From the NCBI GenBank assembly GCA_018398765.1, contig JAHBMJ010000075.1:24897-58402 (forward strand): 33,506 nucleotides of DNA. Direction: 5' to 3'. The stretch comes from Chromera velia. Taxonomy: Eukaryota > Sar > Chromeraceae. A model generated the notes under the pieces. The model searched no databases, was not told where the DNA came from, and worked only from the letters and a program-made list of their open reading frames with translations. Made by a program: the position numbers and the translations under genes. This document shows, piece by piece, positions 20,201 to 30,662 of the stretch (within the stretch, counting starts at the first letter, position 1; each line of letters opens with the position of its first letter).

Positions 20201-23200
20201 GCGTGCAAGCGCCAGAAATGCTCAGGTCTGGTGAGAAACAGAGAAGAGTGAGTGTTTCTTTCGTCCGGTTTTGTAGGGTGTCTTTTTTGACTGTCTTTTT
20301 GTTTTTCTGTGTCCCCCTCTGACTGTGTGTTCATTGTGCTCTTCCTCTACCACAACTTTCTGTGCATGTAGTAACACTGAGGTTCTTGCTTCCTTATGAA
20401 TCTGCATCCTCTTCTTTCCTCTGTCTCTTGGTTGGGTTTTTCTTTCACGTCTCTCGGTCGTGAGACGGCCCTGTTGGGACTTTTTGTCTTTTTTTTGTTT
20501 TGCGGCGCCTTGCTGCAGGTGAAGGCAACCGTCCGTGTGAGAACGTCGGAATTCATGAGGTTCGGTGCTCCCCGACTTCGACACAAACTGAACCCCGACA
20601 CACCTGAGAGCGGAGGGCACCCGCAAGACACAGGGAGCCGGTGGAGCGTCTTCCGAGTTGTGGTCACTCCCGTTGTCCCTCTGGATCCCTCAGGGGATGG
20701 GTGGGCAGACGAGGTAGAGGAGTACACTGACGTACGCCCACAACACAGACGAGAAGGCACACGTCGAAGAATCGAGACGGCATCGGCAGTTCTGCTCTCA
20801 GGTCAGTCGGCCAGACCCCTCCTTGACCTTCATTGCTGTCGTTTTTTTATGAAATTAAAAATTCCAGACATTCCTCTCGGTTTTATGTAAACGCAGGTAC
20901 GTGTGAATGCCTGCTTCTACCTTCGTGTCGTCTTGAACATTCATATCTGCGATGCAGCGCATTGACATGGATTGATACCCTCTTTGTGCCATTCTATTAA
21001 TCGTTTCGGCGTCGTTCCCTCTTCGAATGGCTTTTGTGTCCCTACCAAGACAACATTGGTTTTGTTTGAATATTTGTTTTGCATGCACGGTTTGTTTGTG
21101 ATTGCATGTGCGGTCTGAATTCAGGCGACCTCTTGCAGGGCAAGACGGCCATCAACGAGGCTGCCCTCCAGTCTGTGCACCTGGGCTTTGTCGGGATGTA
21201 TGGTCTCGATCTCAGGTGGGTGGGCTCTCTCTTCTGGCTGTCTTTTACCTTCCGTGGATGTATGCAAGCACTGCTTGTACGGGGAAGGGCGCGGGAAGAG
21301 GAACTTTTGTCGTTGCTTTCTAGTAGCATGTTTTTTGTTGCACACCAATGACACACAATGCATCCATCTCGAGAGAGAGAAGAACGGGAGAGAGACAACC
21401 ATGTGCCCGCCCTGAGGTTGCGTGTTTCAACGCGGACCCGCAGACTTTTGATCGGTAAGTGGCTGATCGGACGATGTTTAAACATCTGCCTGCATGCAGA
21501 GACGGTTCCCTCGAGCTCCTCTCCTCTGCCTGGATGCCCATCCCCGAGACTTACTCTTTCGGGAGGATCCTGGGGGTCCTGCAGGTCCTCTGGGATCTGC
21601 CCACAGCAGCCAGGGAGTACACAGCATCGCAGGTGCATGGGGTGGTCTGGTGGTTTGGGGGAAGAACAAGAAAGAGACAAAAGGAGAAAGGAAGGAAGGA
21701 AAGGCAGAGGGGCTACTGAAGGGAGAAAGTGCGAAAAAAACGTTGTGTCTTCTGTGAAACAGTATCGCTTCTTTCATCTTCTGTGTGTCTCTCCCCTTTG
21801 CTCATCGATCCTTTGTTGCCAACACATTTTCCTGTCCTTCCTGTCCGGTTATTCTTGCTGTCTTTTATCTCCTCTGAGAGCACCTCTTTAGTTCGCCTTT
21901 CAAAGGAGGGCTTGTTCTTTTTACTTGTTGCGAGGCAGATGTATATTCTTCCTTGCCCGACTGCACGTAACTCCATGAGATGCGATAATCCGGGAAGTGA
22001 TGCTGCATGTGTTGGAAGGGCCCGTAGATGATCGCTTGCCTTTCCTTTCCGTCCTCGAGGCACTTTGGTGTGCGGATCTGAACTCACTATTCAAATCTCC
22101 GTGCGTGTGTGTGCTTTGTTCGTATGTCTCCCTCTCTCTGTGTGTGTGTGTGTGTGTGGGTGGGTGGGTGGATGTGTGTGTGTGTGTGCGTGTGTGTGTG
22201 TGTGTGTGTGAATGCAGGCGAAGCATCACGGAGCAAGATCGCTGGTGGTGGATGCGGACGTTGACTCTTCCTCTGATCTGGACCGTCTCTCTGCCTTCTG
22301 CCTGGAAACGGCTCAAGCCAGCGACAATGCAAAGTTCCAGAGAGGAGAGTGGTGGGAGGAGGAGGACAGTGGAGGCAAAGGGATGAATCCTCAGGGACGG
22401 TCCAGGGCGATGCACAACGGGAAGTTGAGAGTGCAGGGACAGGAGAACTTCGTGGCTGTGCACGCAGCACCTCCGCTCTTAGTTGAGGGAGAGGCAGAGA
22501 GAGACTCCAGAGCTCCCAGTGCAGACTTCCAGGTCGGTCGGTCGCTCGGACCTTCATGGCGCTCTGAAAACCGTCTTAGAGTGTCATCAGTGAGGTCAGA
22601 GGAGATGGGGATCTCCTTTCTTCTTGAATGAGCGCTGAGATGACAAGAGAAGCAAAGGAGAGAGAAGTAAAAAGAGAAGGAGGAAGGTCTCATCTTCGCC
22701 TTCCTCTTCTTCTGTGCTTCTCTTTCTTTGGGTCTGCTTCGTCCGCCTGGCCTCGAGTCTCTGTGTATATGCGTCTCCGCCCGTCTGTCCTGTGGACCGT
22801 GCAGGGCCGCGTTGCCATCTGCATACATCCAGGTACTTCTTTGTACTTTTGAGAGTCCAAATATGCGTGTACCCCCGTTTTTAATTATCTGCCTCCTCTT
22901 GCAGGTGTTTCTGATCCGGGGCCTCCCTGCGTCTGACATGAGGACGTTGAAGGTTGCTCTGAAGCTTCTCGTCATTCTCGTGATCATTTTGGTCATCGTC
23001 ATCAAGGTCGGCAGGCAGGCAGTCAGGGCAGAAGTTTTGTGGGGGCGGGGGGGAAGGGGCAGGGATGAAAGAAAGAGAAACTATCCCGTTCGTCTCAACA
23101 GAGTTGGTGCTGGTTCACCTTCTTCCCCAAGAGAGGGAGGCCCCTTTCCTTCCCCTCACTGCCTGTCTCTCTAGAATCAATCAAGTATCCCTCCCATGCG

Positions 23201-26200
23201 GCGCTGCCTTTGCCCCGGGCCCTCTGGGTAGGCGGCGCCCCAGAAAAAAGATTGGAAAGGAATGAGGTCACGAAGTTGGTCCTTCATTGCTGTTGTGTGG
23301 ATCCTTTTTCGTTTCTGTACTGAACGAGAGCATTTTTACGAAGTCGTCCGCATGCAATGTGTTGTTCTCATACAACATATGTATTATCCCCCCTTGCAGG
23401 CTCTGTCCGTTTGGTTTTTTCAAAGATATGTTTTGGGAGACCAGCTCTCTGTGTCGCGACAGCTGGCTGCGTCTCTTCTTGGCATAGAGGTGCGTGGCTG
23501 TGTGATATTTCTTGCCGAAGAATAATTTTTGTTACAAGGGCATACTTCCAAAGGATTTTCCCTCGATCACGGACACACCAAAAAGCCACACCTGTGCCCA
23601 TCAGCTCTTGTGAAAAAAGCTTCTTGCACGTGCGTCCTCTGATTGTAACGACGTTCTTTTTTTCTGTCTGTCTACCTACCTACCTACCTGACTGTCTTTC
23701 TTTCGGTCTTCCGTTTTGCCTCTGCTTCTCTCTTTCTGCCGTTCTTTGTTTTCTGATTCACTGTCCTTCTCTTCCTTGCATGGCCCCAACTTCGTTTTTT
23801 GTCCTTCTCCTTCTTCTTTTCAGTTGGCCGAACTGGACAGATTGGGAGAGGAGAGGGACAAGGACCGACTGCAACGTCTGGCGATGTTGAAGATGAGGGA
23901 GCAACAGGGCCTCGTGTATGAGCAGATGAAGAATGCGCAGATCAACGAGGAGGAGGTCAGCCTGGGGAGGAATCAAGGAGAGGTTGAAGAAAACGAATCA
24001 AGAAAGAGTTCTCTCTCAGTCCACAAAAGTGTCCCTCTCGATCTTTTTCTCCGTCCCTGTCTCCCCCTCACTTAAATTTCCGAGATGCTCAGGCATTTGC
24101 AGGCTTCCTCAAGTGACTTCAGGCGATGGTTGCTGTGGACGTCTCAAAGGCAGTTCGCTGTTGTGGCTGTTTGTCTGTTGCTCAACTTTCTCCCTCCTGA
24201 ATTTCTTTCGTGCAGACGGGCACAGGATCGTATCATTTTGTCCACAACTGCTTCAGACGGGCGATGTTCTTGCACTCCCTTAGGGTGGGTTTGCATGCAG
24301 AGCTCCAAGATCAGAGAGAGAGAGAGAGAGAGAGACAGGAAGGGATAGAGGACTCTGGTGATACCTCTTTTGATGTCTTTCGTTTCTCGGTCAAAGTGGT
24401 TCTACAAGCGTCTTTTGTTCTTGGACTTCAGCTGTCTCCTTTGTCTGTGCGTCTCTTCGTTTGCAAAGCAGAAAGAGGACAGTCTGTCTGTCTGTCCGTC
24501 TGTCTGTCTCCACCCCCCCCACTGACTTCAGTGCCGGCGTGTCTTTTGTTTGTTTTATAGTTTGGGTTTTGTATTTCTTTTCTTCGCTTTCTACTGTTTA
24601 TATTTCTTGTCTTGTGGAAGTGAGAAGTAGCGTGTGACGTCAAGTAATCACGTGAAATCTCATGGGGGGAGCAGACGCAAGGGGCGCTTCAGTCTGTCTC
24701 CGTCGGGCCCCCTTCCGCCTGTCTGATTGTCGGTGCTTTCTTTGACGTTCGAACTGTTTTTGTCGTGTTTTAATTCTGCTTCAAAGGGGAAAAGATGGCA
24801 AAAAGAAAAGAAGAAGTCATATAGTGTGGCTGTCTGTCTGCATGTCGGTCTGCCTGCCTGAGTGTATGTGTGGCGGGAGAGGGGAGAAGGAAAGTGCCGT
24901 CTGTGTGAGAGAATAGAATTGAAAGATGACTCACCGCAGGAGTGTCTGTGTCCCCCCTCCTTTGTCTGTGCAGTTGGAAGCCGAGAAGAAGCGCACTCGG
25001 GTCCTTCTGGAGAGTTTCTCCGAGATCCTCAACGTCTCTGCCTGGGAATGGGATACACGATTTCCTGCATCGATCGGTCTGTTTGTTTTCTGTCAATGGG
25101 GCGGGGGGGGAGTGTAAATGGTTAAACTATCGGTTTCCATCATTAGAAAATACCTCTGGCCGTCTCGTTCGTTGAAAAGTCGTCCGCTTCGCGTGCTCTT
25201 TCGTCACTGAGTGCGGCCGTTGAATTTTGTTGACGTCCTTTTTTCGTGAAACCTCCGACGGTCTTCCCCTCTCCCAACTTTTTGGATTGATGAACAAAGG
25301 CTGAGCAAAACTTCAATGACTGCACATCGATATATCAGCTCTCTTTCCCTTCCTTCAGGCTGCTTTCAAACGAAGGTGATGGCAACTCTGACGGGAGTGG
25401 GTCTGGAGACGAGTGGGACGACGGAGGGAATGGGCGTGTCGGGGGTGAGCGGGGCTCCAGCAGCACTCGGAGAGAGCTCGCCCCCTGTCAGTGGTGCGCC
25501 CGGGGAGAAGGAACACTCGGATGGGAAGGAGAAGATGGAGAGACGGCCTCGCCCTCTTATTCTCGGGGGGGGTGAGTCTGGCGTTGCGAGTTCTGCAGCA
25601 CCTGCATCTCGGCCTCTGCAGCGTGCGTCGGCAGGCAGTGTGACGTCGTCCAGACCGGGCGAGAGGGAGGCTGAGAATGAGACGGGGGCGACTGCAGCCG
25701 AAGCTCGACCTTCCTTGCGGCCTGCTGCGTCTGACGGGTCGATGGGTGATCTTAGCTCGGCCTCCCGCAGAAGGAAGGAGGAGGGGCCGTCGTTGGATTT
25801 CAGGGGATTTTGGACTGAGAGGGTGATGGGGGCGTACAGGGGTGATCTGGAAGATGCAATTAATCGGTAGGTGCGTGTACAGGGGTGTTTTCTCTGTGTT
25901 TTTCTTTGCATCAAAATAGCTATTCAGGGTGCAAAGCGCAGGGACATGAAACAGGTGATTGATTTAAATGTCCCTTCATTCGGCCAACTCCTTTGTGTGT
26001 TTGCCTGCCTGCCTTCTTGTATGTCTGTGGGTCTCCCGGCGGATATGCTGCCTTCCTTTCTATCTGTTCTAAAAGAAGTTTGTCGGTCTGTCCGCATGTA
26101 TTCATGTGTATCGATGCACACGAATGTACACGTGTTTGCATGTGTATGTGTATCTGTCCATGCGGGCGCTCGTTTGAGAATGCGATTACGGTTCAGCCTT

Positions 26201-29200
26201 CGTGAGCCGCTGTCTGTGTGCGGCCGTCTGTTTGTCGGCCTGCCTGTGTGTCCTTGAGGGTTTATCTGTGTATGCATAGGTCTGCTTCTCCTTTTTTGCA
26301 GTTGTGCTTTTGAGGGCACAGAATGGCAACAAGTTGTTCTGTATGAGCGGTCTGACGGGCAAATCCGGTCAGTAACCGTTTCTTTCCATCATTCTGTGAC
26401 CTATGATCTGCGCTCATATGCATGATCTGTTCGGTCTCTTCTTAACCGAGCTTCTGGCAGCTGTCTTTTCTTCACTTTCGTGAAGCCAACCAGGCCAATA
26501 CAGCAGTTAGGCGACTCAGTCATCACTTTCTGTCATCTTGGGGTGCAACGGAAAGTCCTTGATGTTCTCATGAAACCCTGTATGCAGAGTTTGGTTGATC
26601 TAGAGAAGGTTATGCAGATTGTGTTTGCGTTTCCTCCTTTCCACATCTGTGTTGTTTGAATCACAAAGTGGTGTGCTTGCTGTGTTGTGCAGGTGGTTTG
26701 AGTGTGGAGGTCGACGTGACGTTTTTGACCCTGATCTTTTTTTCACAGAGGAGGCTGAGAAGAAGTCGTCATTGCTTCAGGAGAGGGAGAGGGACAGCAG
26801 GAGGGAACGCAAAATGGCAAAGCTGAGGCACCAGACGAAGGAAAAGGGGGGGGGAGCGAGGTTACAAGAGACACTTAAAGCAACGGTGGACGGCGGCACC
26901 GCTGTTGTTGAAGGAATGGGCCGAGGAGACAGGAAGAACACACCCTCACCAAGAAACAGCACCGAAATGAAGGCATCGGTGCCGGGGCCCTTCATTCTTA
27001 GAGGGTCAGCAAGTAAACCTGTGACCATTGAATCTTCCACAATGCTGTCTGTCTGTCTGTCTGTCTGTCAACTTGCCAATCGCATGGCAATTAATCGACA
27101 CGCCTGTCGTTCATCTCCGGATTCCGCGAAGTTTTATTGGAGTCTCTTCTTCCGCTTGGTTCTCTGCATTTCTCTCTGCTAGAGAAGCTGCCTGGACTCC
27201 TTTGAAGGAAGGCGGGGAGCATGGGGTGGGGTTGTTTTGTGTCAACTCACTCATTCACTCACTCGCTGAACATGTGTCTGTTTGTGCGTGCAGGTGGGTG
27301 AGGGACGTGACAGAAAGTCTGAAGGAGACAAAGGACTCCGAGAAGAGAACATCGCGGATGAGAAGGCTTCTCGCTGCATCCTTTGACGTCAGTCAGGTGA
27401 CACTTCGGCTTCACAACATCGCGTCCCGTTCGTTTTCGTATAAGCTGGGGGGGAGGGACTTTAGGCAGAGGGACACGCGTTCGCCTTTTCTTGTATGCGG
27501 AATTTGAATTCGGCCTCTTGCTGGACTTCCTTTCTCTCTCCAGACTCCCCCACTCACCAGATTTTTCTCCGTGGTCTTTTCAATTTGATCATTGCCGTTA
27601 GACACGAGTCCTCTGCACTGCAAAGCCTGTTCTCAACGTGTCAGTAGTTCGCATCCCTTGCCTAACGCTTCTCCTTCCTTTCCTCTTCTCTTTTTAATTG
27701 CGTCATACCTGCATGCATGCATGCATGCATTGCTGCAGGCGACCCTGGTGATTGACCTCCAGGAGTTCGTCATCGTCGAGAGCTGCCCCCTCCTGGACGC
27801 ACTGCACTCAATCCCCCTGGCAGGTGGGTAAGTGCATGGGGTGAATTGTGATAATGGAGATGGATGAGGTTTCCATGTCTTTTCCATCTGCCTTCTGGTT
27901 TGTCTCTTGCGCAGACGACTTCACCGGCAATGGACGAGACAACAGCAGCTTCAAAAGAGACCTTCCCCTCCATGCAATTGTGGCCCCTCGTCTGTCTCAG
28001 ACTTTTTTACTCAGCTTGATACGCAGGGTGTGTCTCCTCATGAGTCTTGTGATCGATTAGTTTTCGCTTTTTCAAGCTGCATTGAAGCCTTTCTCGCATA
28101 GGAAGCGTGGATGGATGGTAATTTCTTGAGCTCTGCGCCTCTTCCTCTGCCGGATACCTCTCTCCCTTCCTCCCCCTCTGTCTCTCTTCAGACTTGGAAT
28201 CTGTCCTGCATGTCGTTTTTCCCCTGCCTCCTCCCTCCCTCCATGCAGGCAAGCACGTCCTGTGCACATTCCAGCCGAGCGATGTGCAGGAGATGCTGCA
28301 GATGTTTGGGTCCCCTGAGGAGAGTCTTCTCTTGCAGGTCAGTCAGTCAGTCAGTCTGCAGAGAACAGGACATGCAGGGACTCTATGTAGGTATGTATTG
28401 AAGTCAGAGAAGGAATGAAGTGACTCCCAGTTGTTTGTAATCAAGAGCAGGCGTCCACAGCCGTCGCTTGCTCACCGAGCCTTCTCCCTCTCAGTGCAGC
28501 TTGCAAGGTCTTCCGACTATACTTTTCTGCAGAGTCTAGGCTCTGGAATGCACCGAGTACCTTTCCTTTTTGTGCCTCTTCTTGGGTATAATGACGGCCT
28601 GTTGTTTTCTCTGGATGTACCCACATGCAGGTCGAATTGCTTTGTGACCCCGTCGCTGGGTACCTGTCGATGTACGCCTCTCAGCCGGGGAACTCTCAGA
28701 CAGGCGCGAATCCTTTTGGAATCGGAGAGACGGGAAGTGCGAGGGACAGCTGGATCTCTGCACCGTCTATCTATAGGTCTGTCTGTGCGTCTACAGGTTT
28801 GGGGAGCTAGGGCATTGAAGGGGCATGTGGGCGAAGTGAGCGCGTGCTTGTATGTGTGCTGGGAGAGGTCCTTTGTGCTATTGTTGAAGGCGAAAGCGAG
28901 GCCAATCCGACCTCCCTGTCTATTTTTTATTTAACTCAGGCCTGATTGTCGTTTCTGAGTACGCTTTTTCAAGTCTGAGATGTGTATCTGTACGAGAAAA
29001 GCAACTCTTCAGTACAGGCAGTAAACAAGACGGAGAGGCTAGAATCTGCTTTGCAAACGATGCAACTGGGGCACATGCGGGGAGACACAAGGCTGCACAC
29101 ACGTCCACCTAGAAAGAGGCCAGAAATCAGTTTAGCATCCATGTGTTTGATGTGTGAGCGTTCCTGCAGACAACTGGGAATGAGTCGTCCTCTGAAGGGG

Positions 29201-29961
29201 GGACGTTCCGGACCTCCTCCCTGGGTCGGCACTGAGAGTGTCATATGCGACTGTGTCCTGGTGGCAGAGGAGGACGACCCCGCTCTCGTCTTTGTGGTCA
29301 GTCAGTCAACCTTACACAGCAATAATCAGCATAGATCGATCGATGTCCTTCGTCGACTCCTCCCAAGCTCCTCCCTGTGTCAATCATTGCTGGTATTGTG
29401 GAGCTTCTGTCCATTGATTTTTGTTCAGCATGTTCCCTCTTCCTTCTTTCCACAGGAGTTCCTGCCCTTTTCTTTTCTTTTGATTTCACGCCCACATGGT
29501 TAGAGTGAGTGAATGCCTGCAGGGCCTTCGTGATCTTCGGCAAGGGGACCAGCCGTTCGCCTTCGTGAAAGGACTCTGGGAGGCGCACGTGAGAGACACA
29601 GAGGCGCAACAAGCAGAGGTGAAAGAGAACAGTGCAAACCCCGCAGACGCAGCTCCAGAGATTCAGGGGGGAACAGAGCCAGGGCGGTACGGAGGGGCGT
29701 CGCCTCCCCCTGCGGTTTCATCTCAGAGGTGGTCAAGAAACGCGGCGGCCCTCCGAGAGTCTGCGTTTGCCACCATTCCGGAAGAGAGCCACGACAGCTC
29801 TGCTGCAGGGCCCACGGGGGGAGGGGGGGCAGTGAGGAGTCCCGAAGGGGAAGGGGGCGTGGCGTCTTCTCCCCCTCGGTCTGCCTCCAACCTTCAGCCC
29901 TACGATGTTCTTGCAGTGACGGAGCTTCCTGAAGGGGGACCGGAGTCTTCCATTGTCAGTC

Positions 29962-29997
<36 letters not shown>

Positions 29998-30662
29998 TGT
30001 TGGCAGACACACACACACACACATACACACACACACACAGAGAGAGAAAGAGAGAGACTGAGACTGAGACTGAGACAGACGAGAAGACAGACAGACACAG
30101 AGAAAGAGACTGCCGCCCGTTGTGCCCCATAATACAGAACTCTCTAGAAATCAATGCTTCTTTCTCCATCTCTGCATGACCACCTGCCATTGCTCCCGTC
30201 TGACTCCTGCGTTCATCTTCTCTGCCTCTCTGGATCCTTTTCGTTGTACAGCCTCGTCGTGCCCCCGCAAGTGCCGACGGGTCCTGGTGCAGTCGTCCCT
30301 CTCGAGAGTCCGCCCGGTCCGTTCTGCCTCCAACTGAGCGAACACTCTCGCGGCTTGATCGGATGGCCAACAGCCAGCAGAGCGGGCAGGGAAGCAACCA
30401 GGACACGGGGGAGATCCAGGCAGGGCCTTCCGGGGAGCCGCTGTGGGATCCCTCCGCGGCTCCTGTGGCTCCTCCGGGGGCGCCTGGGGGTCACGGTACG
30501 GGACCGTGGATGGGGACGGGTCACGGCGGCACACCCCGGGGAGGGATGAGACGAGTCAGCAGTAGGGGGAGTTGGGGTGTCGCGGGCTCTTCAGACTCCG
30601 TAACGTCCTCAGCAGGATTCCCTCTCGGAGGCCTCAATTGCTCTTCGCCAAATGACAACTAG
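11974..30662 (+). CDS. Gene 2: four-pass receptor with duplicated sensor module and PAS-like domain, 2012 aa
   Basis: The 35 model exons total 6039 nt and join in frame to tag at 30660-30662. They are 11974-12241, 12639-12968, 13327-13433, 13852-13943, 14513-14794, 15372-15453, 15782-15927, 16093-16207, 16574-16723, 17081-17137, 17575-17692, 18015-18125, 18335-18413, 18721-18808, 19246-19566, 20169-20225, 20519-20801, 21125-21215, 21500-21632, 22218-22532, 22905-23006, 23400-23489, 23824-23955, 24974-25076, 25359-25866, 26302-26367, 26693-27004, 27294-27387, 27739-27823, 27915-28031, 28249-28337, 28631-28776, 29170-29296, 29523-29954 and 30252-30662. Predicted order: TM1 (44-63), sensor 1, TM2 (about 493-515), linker, TM3 (about 652-672), sensor 2, TM4 (about 1092-1109), coiled coil, disordered linkers, PAS-like domain (about 1513-1732), low-complexity tail. 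It is likely a plasma-membrane or ciliary-membrane signal receptor. No catalytic output domain is visible. Exons 12 and 30 are the weakest. Confidence 0.82.
13269..13305 (+). repeat. Poly-C tract with one unresolved base, gene 2 intron 2
   Basis: A run of C with a T near each end and an N at 13289, within intron 2 and about 20 nt before the exon 3 acceptor (13326). The N probably marks sequencing or assembly failure in the homopolymer, so its true length is uncertain. Confidence 0.9.
13565..13674 (+). repeat. (CT)n microsatellite, gene 2 intron 3
   Basis: About 110 nt of CT repeats with ccctccctctctttcttt and ctgtgtctgt interruptions, inside intron 3 (13434-13851). The Ser/Leu-rich frames across it are artefacts. 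Confidence 0.9.
14104..14260 (+). repeat. (CTTT)n microsatellite, gene 2 intron 4
   Basis: About 155 nt of ctttctttcttt with extra T in places, in intron 4 (13944-14512). It produces long poly-Phe/Leu/Ser frames on one strand and Lys/Glu/Arg frames on the other; neither is a gene. Confidence 0.9.
15692..15735 (+). repeat. (GTGC)n/(CTGC)n repeats, gene 2 intron 6
   Basis: Tetranucleotide repeats gtgcgtgcgtgc, then cctgcctgcctgc, in intron 6 (15454-15781), followed by the catgcatgcag acceptor of exon 7. Confidence 0.8.
17081..18413 (+). other. Gene 2 linker between the two sensor modules (exons 10-13, aa 525-645)
   Basis: Exon 10 is basic and helical (VRYTMRRLLVLEEAKIAKK) directly after TM2. 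Exon 11 is Pro/Gly-rich. Exon 12 (18015-18125) was chosen because it is purine-rich, keeps phase 1 to phase 1, is bounded by gcag and gtcagc, and reads RGVHFKDDRASISSAGGKM; it could be skipped without breaking the frame. Exon 13 reads SYDMEKEHRKEWHELFEAAR just before TM3. The linker should lie on the cytoplasmic side if each sensor is outside. No clear HAMP domain is seen. Confidence 0.6.
18721..23006 (+). other. Gene 2 sensor module 2 (exons 14-21, aa 646-1109)
   Basis: TM3 is WKVAFAVLINLVGLAVLFIS. Exon 15 (107 residues) carries AYNLKIDQMGFGFKGVAR and NELQNRQIEIAALVDGR. Exon 16 is KLPDELCQVVARASARNAQ, in the place of WDVNGLAAEVIRDP in module 1. Exon 17 has WSVFRVVVTPVVPLDP, matching RYTLTPVFALNP. 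The exon 17/18 junction forms LLSGDLLQGKTAINEAALQ (SGD at 895-897), matching the SGDLVNGK motif. Then come HLGFVGMYGLDL, HNGKLRVQGQENFVAVHAAP, VFLIRGLPASDMRTLK and TM4 (LVILVIILVIVIK). Every landmark of module 1 recurs in the same order, so this is a full duplicate. Identity is low except around the motifs. Confidence 0.8.
22138..22210 (+). repeat. (TG)n with (GGTG)n, gene 2 intron 19
   Basis: About 70 nt of tg repeats interrupted by gggtgggtgggtgga, ending 7 nt before the exon 20 acceptor (22217). This is one of the few introns whose acceptor lacks a normal pyrimidine tract, since GT alternation takes its place. Confidence 0.85.
23400..25076 (+). other. Gene 2 post-TM4 helical region (exons 22-24, aa 1110-1217)
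   Basis: Exon 22 (ALSVWFFQRYVLGDQLSVSR) follows TM4. Exon 23 is charged coiled coil (DRLGEERDKDRLQRLAMLKM, then EQMKNAQINEEE). Exon 24 reads LEAEKKRTRVLLESFSEILN. The position suggests a signalling or dimerisation helix that carries changes from the sensors to downstream domains. Intron 23 (23956-24973, about 1 kb) is the longest in the gene; it holds (GA)n and (GTCT)n runs, and a further in-phase exon within it cannot be excluded. Confidence 0.65.
25359..27004 (+). other. Gene 2 disordered linker (exons 25-27, aa 1218-1513)
   Basis: Exon 25 (508 nt) is rich in Gly, Ser, Ala, Glu and Pro (GMGVSGVSGAPAALGESSPP) and looks intrinsically disordered, but ends in an ordered-looking FRGFWTERVMGAYRGDLEDA. 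Exon 26 is short (CAFEGTEWQQVVLYERSDGQ). Exon 27 has FDPDLFFTEEAEKKSSLLQE, then highly charged Arg/Lys/Glu sequence, and ends VPGPFILRG at donor gtcagc. Confidence 0.65.
27294..29296 (+). other. Gene 2 PAS-like domain (exons 28-33, aa about 1513-1732)
   Basis: The entry RRLLAASFD|ATLVIDLQEF|VIVESCPLLDAL resembles PAS domains of dinoflagellate and related proteins, where a LL-x-SFDA-x-x-x-x-D leader is followed by a strand, IVESxPxL and a helix. The choice of gac|gtcagt (end 27387) over cag|gtgaca (end 27399) rests on this fit; both keep phase 0. Later pieces are LPLHAIVAPRLSQTF, KHVLCTFQPSDVQEML, VELLCDPVAGYLSMYAS and ICDCVLVAEEDDPALVFV, which could be the remaining strands and final PAS strand. 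Low-complexity loops interrupt the fold. The exon 30 end (28031) was chosen by phase. Ligand and function are unknown. Confidence 0.6.
29523..30662 (+). other. Gene 2 C-terminal tail (exons 34-35, aa 1733-2012)
   Basis: Exon 34 (29523-29954, 144 codons) starts helical (LRQGDQPFAFVKGLWEAHV) and becomes Pro/Ser/Gly/Ala-rich. Exon 35 (30252-30662) is Arg/Ser/Pro-rich and then Gly/Pro-rich, ending LNCSSPNDN and tag. Both look disordered. No catalytic motif is present, so any signal output must come from partners or from an unrecognised domain. Confidence 0.7.
29961..30056 (+). repeat. (GT)n(GA)n and (CA)n(GA)n compound microsatellite, gene 2 intron 34
   Basis: gtgtgt then agagag, then acacac and agagag, in the last intron (29955-30251), immediately after the donor gtcagtcg. 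The (CA)n block is complementary to the (GT)n block, so the transcript could fold into a long hairpin next to the donor. Confidence 0.85.
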
